Source of the DNA: a virus
Direction: 5' to 3' (one strand)
DNA: 29,583 nucleotides
IMG/VR virus record: IMGVR_UViG_3300045747_000191
Span: 1-29,583 of that record
The notes beneath the pieces are model-generated. The model saw nothing but the letters and a program-made list of their open reading frames with translations, did no database searches and had not been told where the DNA came from. A program made the translations under genes and the position numbers. Shown here in pieces: positions 1 through 4,204 of the stretch; within the stretch, counting starts at the first letter, position 1; each line of letters opens with the position of its first letter.

Positions 1-90
1 ATCATTAAAATAACCGCAGTAAATCGTGCGTCCGGCCAAGCGGTACGAGGCTTGATATTTCCCAGTGCGTTTGTTGTGCGATACTGACAT
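1..90 (-). CDS. AP2-type DNA-binding domain protein, N-terminal part (cut by left edge)
   Basis: Thirty codons of a leftward gene are visible, beginning at the ATG complementary to 88-90 and running off the window. The Shine-Dalgarno-like AAAAGGTG lies about 6 nt before the ATG. The peptide starts MSVSHNKRTGKYQASYRL and continues with GRTIYCGYFND. The pattern N-K-x-T-G-K-[YW]-x-A, a short strand, then hydrophobic-x-x-G-Y-F is typical of phage AP2 domains, a three-stranded sheet that binds DNA and is often found alone or next to HNH homing-endonuclease domains. A C-terminal HNH nuclease is therefore possible but cannot be seen. It is the first gene downstream (leftwards) of the AT-rich repeat region and may be controlled from it. 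The reading is direct; the family call rests on motif resemblance over 30 residues. Confidence 0.55.
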   Translation of the reverse strand, partial: MSVSHNKRTGKYQASYRLAGRTIYCGYFND

Positions 91-290
91 AATAAACACC
101 TTTTAAGTTACAGACGAGATTGTCGTAACGAAAGAGTACCGCAAGCAAACGCAAAAAACAAGAGATTTGTTGGATATTAATAGTTACACAACAGCAACTA
201 AATATTACATTTAACATCCTAATAGTATTCAACAAATCACTTGAAAATCGTGTAAAGGGGGCGTAAAACACCCAAAAACAGGGTAAAATG

Positions 291-390
291 GGGTAATTAT
301 CCAAGATTGCGGGGGTAATTATCCAGAGGCTTGGATAATTTCAAGCCCTTGATTGCAAAGGGAAATAATACATTTTGGGGGTAATTATCC
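291..390. repeat. GGGTAATTATCC near-palindromic repeats (three full copies plus a half)
   Basis: GGGTAATTATCC occurs exactly at 291-302, 313-324 and 379-390, all in the same orientation. A partial inverted copy (GGATAATT) lies at 333-340. The core GG-N-TAATTA-N-CC is palindromic, so each copy could bind a dimeric regulator or act as an iteron. Copy starts are 22 and 66 nt apart, close to two and six helical turns, which places the sites on the same face of the DNA. They sit between the leftward terminator-like hairpin and the AP2-type gene, so a repressor or initiator binding array is the natural reading. Function is inferred. Confidence 0.6.
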
Positions 391-454
391 GGGTTCAGAA
401 AAATGTATCCTTTATATAAATTAAATATTGTCGCGTTGACGCGCACCAACAATT

Positions 455-483
455 AAAAAAAGTTGCTAAGAGGGGCTCTCTAG
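455..483 (-). terminator. Leftward rho-independent terminator-like hairpin
   Basis: Read on the minus strand, CTAGAGAGCCCCTCTTAG (483-466) can fold into a 7-bp stem with one bulged G and a CCC loop, followed after four bases by seven U residues (complement of 455-461). It would end the leftward transcript of the 745-1610 genes. The gap between stem and U-run and the low GC content make it weaker than the terminator at 4101-4136. Confidence 0.4.
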
Positions 484-511
484 GTGTCTGGATATGTCTA
501 TTTGTCTAATT

Positions 512-538
512 TGTATATATATATACATAATTTATGTA
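512..538. other. Two overlapping AT-rich palindromes
   Basis: Positions 512-527 are a perfect 16-bp palindrome (TGTATATATATATACA). It overlaps a second palindrome at 524-538 (TACATAA-T-TTATGTA). Both lie between the repeats at 291-390 and the inverted copy at 638-649. Such DNA melts easily and could be a duplex-unwinding element of an origin, or part of a promoter; nothing in the sequence decides between these. Confidence 0.4.
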
Positions 539-610
539 TAAAGTTTTTATTTTTATCCTTTGGTTTCAGGCACTTAACCGTGTACACACCTGAACAAGTG
601 TTTAACTTGA

Positions 611-649
611 AATTATCCAAAAATGACTCTTGGTTCTGGATAATTACCC
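611..649. repeat. Inverted copy and half copy of the GGGTAATTATCC repeat
   Basis: GGATAATTACCC at 638-649 is the exact reverse complement of the repeat at 291-302, 313-324 and 379-390. AATTATCC at 611-618 is a half copy. They lie on the far side of the AT-rich palindromes, so the array flanks that core from both sides. Confidence 0.55.
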
Positions 650-683
650 GTAGCCCCGAGAACTTCATCAAAAAAATAAAAAG

Positions 684-704
684 TTGTCTAATCGTTTGTC
701 TAAT
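684..704. repeat. TTGTCTAAT direct repeats
   Basis: TTGTCTAAT occurs at 684-692 and 696-704, spaced 12 nt start to start, and again at 502-510. Shorter TGTCT elements lie at 485-489 and 495-499. This is a second repeat family, distinct from the TAATTA-centred one. A protein-binding role is possible but unproven. Confidence 0.4.
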
Positions 705-744
705 TGTAAATGATTAAACACTCGGCGGCATGATGAGTCGTCGG

Positions 745-930
745 CTAGTACTTGTTGATGTGGCACTTCGCACCGTTAGCCATGCGCCCAGTCAACGGGT
801 AGTGGATAATGGCGCTACTCATCTTGCACTTGCCGACGGTCGTTGCGTTGTCGCGCAGGCACATCCTGTCAGCGTACAACAAGGAAGTGGCGATGGGCTT
901 TCCGGTTCGGACTATCTTACGCTTACGCAT
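745..930 (-). CDS. Small Cys-containing phage protein (61 aa)
   Basis: The leftward frame starts at the ATG complementary to 928-930, chosen because AGGAG lies 5 nt upstream. Upstream extension of the frame to 978 would cross the hairpin at 969-988 and has no ribosome-binding site. The product is basic (starts MRKRKIVRTGKP) and has three cysteines, at about residues 24, 35 and 56, the last followed by His57; this could be a metal site or may mean nothing. I do not recognise the family. It lies 74 nt downstream of the 201-aa gene on the same strand and is probably co-transcribed with it, subject to the intervening hairpin. Confidence 0.65.
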   Translation of the reverse strand: MRKRKIVRTGKPIATSLLYADRMCLRDNATTVGKCKMSSAIIHYPLTGRMANGAKCHINKY

Positions 931-968
931 ACATTCTCCTATCTTGGCTGCGGGTTGAAAACCTCTGA

Positions 969-988
969 GATAGGGCAACCGCCCTATC
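969..988 (-). terminator. Intercistronic hairpin between the two leftward genes
   Basis: GATAGGGC (969-976) and GCCCTATC (981-988) form a perfect 8-bp stem with a 4-nt loop. On the leftward transcript it is followed by UCAGAGGUUUUC, which has only a short U-run. It begins 17 nt after the stop codon of the 201-aa gene and ends 38 nt before the next start. It is more likely a partial terminator or an RNA-stability/processing hairpin than a full stop. Confidence 0.5.
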
Positions 989-1004
989 CCCCAGACTTTC
1001 GGGT

Positions 1005-1610
1005 TTAGATCACCGACAACACCTTGCGGATGTTGGCTTGGTCTTGCGCTTCCTTGGTAGCGGCTTGCTCGGCGCGTTCCTTGGCAACCAAGGCGAGCTC
1101 GGCTTTCTCGGCGGACTTTTGCTCCTCGGTCATGTAGGCAAGCGTGAGTTTTCCGGACAGTGCGCTCAATTCCTTGAGTGCCTCAGCGTGTACAACGTTG
1201 CGTTGTCCGAGTGTGACTTCCTTCGACATGCGAGTAATGAAAGCCTGAAACGCTTCCATAACATCCAGCTCCTGCAGCACTTTAGCGGCTGGTGCAGTGC
1301 GACGGTTCCACGGATTGGCGTTGAGATATTCCGCGTTAAATTCGCCGTCGAAAGATTTGTTGAAAGTGAGAGCGTTGTTAACAACTTGCACTGGAGCGTG
1401 CGTGCACAGATATTTGACAATCGCTTTCAACTCCGCGCCAGACCCGTCGAGCGTAGCAACAAGGCGAATGCACGGATCGATATTCGAGTCGCATTCAATC
1501 GCGATGCGGATACACTCCACAAGCACTGCTTGCACTTCAGCCGACCACTTGGCAGTTTTGATGCCCAGTGATTTGATCATAGCGTAGACTTTCAGTTTTG
1601 GGGTAGACAT
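1005..1610 (-). CDS. Phage protein of unknown function (201 aa)
   Basis: The start ATG (complement of 1608-1610) has a strong AGGAG 6 nt upstream. The first two thirds look globular: a hydrophobic and charged N-terminus (MSTPKLKVYAMIKSLGI) and a central region containing NPWNRRTAP. Residues ~150-195 are rich in Ala, Glu, Lys and Gln, predicting a long helix or coiled coil. I recognise no family. Its leader region (1615-1740) has unusual folding potential and a possible short upstream ORF, suggesting control of translation. It is the first gene of the leftward transcript and diverges from the late genes, so an early or regulatory role is possible, but this is context only. Confidence 0.75.
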   Translation of the reverse strand: MSTPKLKVYAMIKSLGIKTAKWSAEVQAVLVECIRIAIECDSNIDPCIRLVATLDGSGAELKAIVKYLCTHAPVQVVNNALTFNKSFDGEFNAEYLNANPWNRRTAPAAKVLQELDVMEAFQAFITRMSKEVTLGQRNVVHAEALKELSALSGKLTLAYMTEEQKSAEKAELALVAKERAEQAATKEAQDQANIRKVLSVI

Positions 1611-1624
1611 GATGTTCTCCTAGA

Positions 1625-1736
1625 ATCAACGTCCTACCGCGCAGCTCGAATGAACCGTGACCAGCGGGGCGTTGATAGTAGGACGGTGCATAGCCAGTGC
1701 ACCGTAGGAAACCTAGGGGCTTTCGCCTTTTTACGG
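1625..1736 (-). promoter_or_regulatory. Structured leader of the 201-aa gene (alternative stems and pseudoknot topology)
   Basis: On the leftward RNA, in order: CCGTA (1736-1732, overlapping the stop codon of the short upstream ORF) can pair with TACGG (1706-1702). That TACGG overlaps the 5' arm of a perfect 8-bp hairpin, ACGGTGCA (1705-1698) with TGCACCGT (1690-1683), 7-nt loop, so the two are mutually exclusive. Next, GTCCTAC (1684-1678) pairs with GTAGGAC (1637-1631), and ATCAAC (1676-1671) pairs with GTTGAT (1630-1625). The order 5'-5'-3'-3' is that of an H-type pseudoknot. The Shine-Dalgarno sequence begins within a few bases of the last arm. The pairings are exact; regulation is inferred. 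Confidence 0.4.
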
Positions 1737-1814
1737 TTCCCCGAACCCTACCTTGCCTGTAATAGGTGCGTTTGACTGCACACCCGTCCGCGCTATGCTA
1801 TTGACGCGGCTCAT
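1731..1814 (-). CDS. Possible 27-aa leader peptide
   Basis: ATG (complement of 1812-1814) is preceded by GGAG with a 5-nt gap, and the frame runs 27 codons (begins MSRVNSIARTGVQ, ends GFGEP) to a TAA. The same frame extends upstream to a TTG at 1925, but that start has no ribosome-binding site. The GGAG is itself the 3' arm of a small hairpin, CTCCG-CCA-CGGAG (1832-1820), which could mask it. The stop codon overlaps one arm of the leader stem at 1732-1736. It lies 120 nt upstream of the 201-aa gene on the same strand. It may be an ordinary small protein, a regulatory leader peptide or chance. Confidence 0.35.
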   Translation of the reverse strand: MSRVNSIARTGVQSNAPITGKVGFGEP

Positions 1815-2036
1815 GTTCTCTCCGTGGCGGAGTGCGCTATGTGCGGCACCTAATCGTGCTGGCTTGCATAGCATAGGCGTTATCCCGTTTTTCGATTGGG
1901 TGTAATACGCGACGCGTGTTGACAATTTTTAATGCCCCGACGCGCCAGCACCCGAAACGCAAGTTTACTGACCTAGGTTTGCCCACATGACTAGCCGGAG
2001 CCGGATTGTCCTTTCCGTTGTTGCACCTATGGAAAA

Positions 2037-2054
2037 GTGTAAATTTGTAAACAC
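2037..2054. promoter_or_regulatory. Operator-like element, distal copy
   Basis: GTGT-N10-ACAC, with TAAACAC at 2048-2054 as one half. It shares its ends and overall 18-bp length with the better palindrome at 2144-2161, starting 107 bp upstream of it. It could be an auxiliary repressor site. Confidence 0.3.
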
Positions 2055-2143
2055 GACGGCCTGACGGGGCACAGGGACTCGCGACTTTCCGAGGCCCCCC
2101 CTGTCTTAGGCATCGCGCACATTACGCCCCTAAAAAATTACGT

Positions 2144-2161
2144 GTGTTTAGACTTAAACAC
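2144..2161. promoter_or_regulatory. Operator-like palindrome GTGTTTA-GACT-TAAACAC
   Basis: Perfect 7-bp arms around a 4-bp centre lie 10 bp upstream of the -35 box of the terminase promoter. A further half site (TAAACAC, 2198-2204) overlaps its -10 box. The position suits a dimeric regulator controlling the start of late transcription. As RNA it would be a weak AT-rich hairpin, so a DNA operator is the better reading. Confidence 0.45.
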
Positions 2162-2171
2162 CCCCCAGCTC

Positions 2172-2201
2172 TTGACTTCCCCCCACGCCTAGCGGTATAA
2201 A
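2172..2201 (+). promoter_or_regulatory. Sigma70-like promoter for the packaging genes, predicted leaderless
   Basis: TTGACT (2172-2177) and TATAAA (2196-2201) are separated by 18 bp, each one base from consensus. The expected start site is about 7 bases after the -10 box, at 2207-2208, which is the A of the terminase ATG (2208). No Shine-Dalgarno sequence precedes that ATG. The same -35/18/-10/6/ATG layout recurs at 14328-14364. Confidence 0.6.
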
Positions 2202-2207
2202 CACACA

Positions 2208-2612
2208 ATGAGTACAACTGAACTTCATGACGACGTTGCGACCTCCATTGCGCTCGGGTTTAGCCTAAGTGGCGAAGTGGATTTGAAACCCGCCAAGCAG
2301 CGGTACAGTGAATTCGCTGAAGACGTCCAGCTAAAAAGCATCCAGAATCTGGTGGTGTTGACGGAAGACTTGGCAAAACGCGCCGGGGACCCCGACGTGA
2401 CACTCCGGACACTGCTGGATATTGCCGATTTCAACTTCAAAGTGAGTGGCATGGCCGCGAAGAACGCAAAAGAAGCCACCCCTACCGGCGGCGGTGCATA
2501 CCAACTGTTCATAAATTTCAGCGGCACTTCCCCCAAAGAAACATTCACTGGGGTAACCATCGAGCACGCGCCACAAGTTCAGGCACAGCCGCAGATAAAT
2601 GCCAACATTTAA
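2208..2612 (+). CDS. terS: Probable small terminase subunit
   Basis: A 134-aa protein lies immediately upstream of the large terminase, whose ATG (2599) lies inside its last codons (14-nt overlap). Small terminases bind the packaging site on the phage DNA and present it to the large subunit. The N-terminal two thirds are predicted helical (residues ~10-85, e.g. LKSIQNLVVLTEDLAKRA), as expected for the oligomerising and DNA-binding core. The tail from ~92 is Gly/Thr/Gln-rich and extended. I see no definite helix-turn-helix signature, so the call rests on position and size. It begins directly at the predicted transcription start of the promoter at 2172-2201, without a ribosome-binding site. Confidence 0.55.
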   Translation: MSTTELHDDVATSIALGFSLSGEVDLKPAKQRYSEFAEDVQLKSIQNLVVLTEDLAKRAGDPDVTLRTLLDIADFNFKVSGMAAKNAKEATPTGGGAYQLFINFSGTSPKETFTGVTIEHAPQVQAQPQINANI

Positions 2613-4053
2613 TCCAATCCCCAGCACTGAACCGTTCATGCTGGCGGACAAGTTCGTCAACTTGATAATGGGCCCGGTGGGGTCGACGAAGACAACTGCT
2701 GCGATCATAAAAATCATTCACGAAGCCAAGCGCGTGGCACCGTGTCCAGATGGTATCCGGCGGTCTCGTGGGGTAGTGATCCGTAACACGCGCGCGCAGC
2801 TGTCCGACACGACAATTCCCGATTTCCTGAAGTGGTTCCCCGACGGCGACGCGGGGGTGTTCATGAAAACAAACTTGAACTTCACCATACGGCTCGACGA
2901 CGTGGAGTGCGAGATTCTGTTCCGGGGGTTGGACGACACGAACGACGTGCGGCGGCTGCTCTCGTTGCAATTATCGTTTGCGTTTATGGATGAGTTCAGG
3001 GAAATCCACCCGGAAATCTTCCATGCCCTGACTGGCCGTCTCGGTAGATACCCTGACAAAACAATGAACGGTGTGGGGTGTTGCGAAATTCAGCCGGATG
3101 GCACAGCCAAGCAGATACACAAAGTGTGGGGGGCGAGCAACCCACCAGACTCGGACACGTTCTGGGAAGAATACATAAACAACCCACCGAAGAATACAAG
3201 CATTACGATCCAGCCGTCAGGACGTTCCCCGGAGGCTGACTGGTTGCACTGCCTGCCCGAAGGGTATTACGAGAACCTTGCCGAAGGGAAGACGGAAGAC
3301 TGGATCGCCGTGTACATCGACGGTGAGTTCGGGCGTTCCCTCCACGGACAACCGGTGTTTCGTTGCTTCGACAGGGCGACACACGTTGCTAAGCATTCCA
3401 TAACGGCAAATTTTTCTGACACCCAGCAGTCGTTGCTCCCGTCGGTGCAGCCGACGACGTTGATAATTGGGGTGGATGCCGGGTTGAACCCGACGGCGGT
3501 GATCACGCAGCAGACGTACGATGGCAGAATGTTGGTGCTGGACTCGATCACAGGGCACGACGGTGGCATGGGCGCTTTGCGCTTTTGTCGTGAGAGGCTG
3601 AAACCGCTGCTGACAAATAAATTTCCGAGGCACAAACACCTTATAATCATCGACCCGGCGGCGTTCCAGCGTGCGCAGACGGATGAGAAAACCGTGGCTG
3701 ATATTTTCAAAGCGGAAGGGTTCGTGGTGAAGGCGGCGAAGACGAACAACATTGCGGCACGGTTGGCGTCGGTGGAAGCATTTTTGACGAAAACCGTGAA
3801 CGGAAACAGCGGATTTCTGGTAGACCCGTCGTGCGCGCCGATCATAAGCGGCCTTGCGGGGAAGTACCGATACAAAATAAACACCAAGGGTGAGCGCGAG
3901 GCTACCCCGGAGAAAGCCCACCCAGTGAGCGATTACATGGATGCGTTGCAGTATGCGTGTCTGCACAGCGACAACAGCGGGATTTTTGGTGGGAATTTAA
4001 TGAATGCGCAGCGCCGTGAGATTGCCCCTTCCCCTTTTCGGTGGGCTGTGTGA
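2599..4053 (+). CDS. terL: Large terminase subunit (packaging ATPase-nuclease)
   Basis: A 484-aa motor protein that cuts the DNA concatemer and drives DNA into the prohead through the portal; its length is close to that of P22 gp2. The ATPase domain has a Walker A-like GPVGSTKTT at residues 25-33, Walker B SFAFMDE with acidic D131/E132, and a coupling-type motif GASNPP near 178-183. The C-terminal RNase H-like nuclease shows three acidic clusters: GVDAG (D293), IIDPA (D352) and HPVSDYMDAL (D445/D448). The residue before the Walker A lysine is Thr30 instead of the usual Gly. ATG 2599 overlaps the preceding gene, implying coupled translation; an in-frame ATG 13 codons later is less likely. A strong terminator follows. 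Confidence 0.95.
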   Translation: MPTFNPIPSTEPFMLADKFVNLIMGPVGSTKTTAAIIKIIHEAKRVAPCPDGIRRSRGVVIRNTRAQLSDTTIPDFLKWFPDGDAGVFMKTNLNFTIRLDDVECEILFRGLDDTNDVRRLLSLQLSFAFMDEFREIHPEIFHALTGRLGRYPDKTMNGVGCCEIQPDGTAKQIHKVWGASNPPDSDTFWEEYINNPPKNTSITIQPSGRSPEADWLHCLPEGYYENLAEGKTEDWIAVYIDGEFGRSLHGQPVFRCFDRATHVAKHSITANFSDTQQSLLPSVQPTTLIIGVDAGLNPTAVITQQTYDGRMLVLDSITGHDGGMGALRFCRERLKPLLTNKFPRHKHLIIIDPAAFQRAQTDEKTVADIFKAEGFVVKAAKTNNIAARLASVEAFLTKTVNGNSGFLVDPSCAPIISGLAGKYRYKINTKGEREATPEKAHPVSDYMDALQYACLHSDNSGIFGGNLMNAQRREIAPSPFRWAV

Positions 4054-4100
4054 TACTGTTGGACTTGTAGTACTCCCTTGTGGCTCCTCGCCACCTTCCT

Positions 4101-4136
4101 CCCGGGCTGAGCGGTAACGCTCCCCGGGGTTTTTTT
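4101..4136 (+). terminator. Strong rho-independent terminator after terL
   Basis: CCCGGG (4101-4106), a 2-nt bulge and GAGCG (4109-4113) pair with CGCTC (4118-4122) and CCCGGG (4123-4128) around a GTAA loop, followed by seven T residues (4130-4136). This should separate the terminase transcript from portal and later genes, or be read through late in infection. Confidence 0.85.
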
Positions 4137-4146
4137 CTGCGCGGGC

Positions 4147-4175
4147 TTGCGGAATGAAAAACGGCGTGATAGCAT
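4147..4175 (+). promoter_or_regulatory. Weak candidate promoter for the portal operon
   Basis: TTGCGG (4147-4152) and TAGCAT (4170-4175) are separated by 17 bp, each matching consensus at four of six positions. It is placed directly after the terminator and 29 bp before the portal GTG, where a new promoter would be needed. The match is poor and may be chance. Confidence 0.2.
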
Positions 4176-4204
4176 TCCCTAACTAATTTGGCAGGGCATC
4201 CCCA

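Larger units (their letters stand above)
91..744. other. AT-rich intergenic control region
   Basis: No convincing gene lies here. The stretch is much richer in A/T than the rest of the window and carries three classes of repeat (GGGTAATTATCC, TTGTCTAAT, TAAACAC/GTGTTTA), overlapping AT palindromes at 512-538 and a leftward terminator-like hairpin at 466-483. All flanking genes run leftwards, so it must at least end the 745-1610 transcript and start the AP2-type gene. The repeats plus AT-rich core also fit a replication origin. No clear sigma70 promoter was found for the leftward gene. The possible GTG-started frame at 484-717 is low-complexity and runs through the repeats, so I do not count it as coding. 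Confidence 0.6.
1611..2207. other. Divergent control region between leftward and late genes
   Basis: This ~600-bp stretch separates the leftward gene pair from the rightward terminase genes. Its left part (1615-1840) would be the leader of the 201-aa gene and contains a 27-codon ORF with a ribosome-binding site and several mutually overlapping stems. The right part contains operator-like GTGTTTA/TAAACAC elements (2037-2054, 2144-2161) and a sigma70-like promoter at 2172-2201 for the terminase genes. I see no clear leftward promoter. The stretch 1930-2030 shows nothing I can name. Confidence 0.6.

Noticed and set aside
5-304. 99-codon leftward frame
   Set aside because: Overlaps the better AP2-type start in another frame, lacks a ribosome-binding site and has no recognisable domain.
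484-717. GTG-started 77-codon rightward frame
   Set aside because: AT-driven low-complexity peptide with no ribosome-binding site, running through repeats and palindromes and opposite to neighbouring genes.
730-1008. 92-codon rightward frame
   Set aside because: Antisense to the 61-aa gene, which has a strong ribosome-binding site; no independent support.
1631-1684. tRNA-like 7-bp closing stem GTCCTAC/GTAGGAC
   Set aside because: Only 54 nt long with no T-arm or anticodon arm on either strand; better explained as part of the leader pseudoknot.
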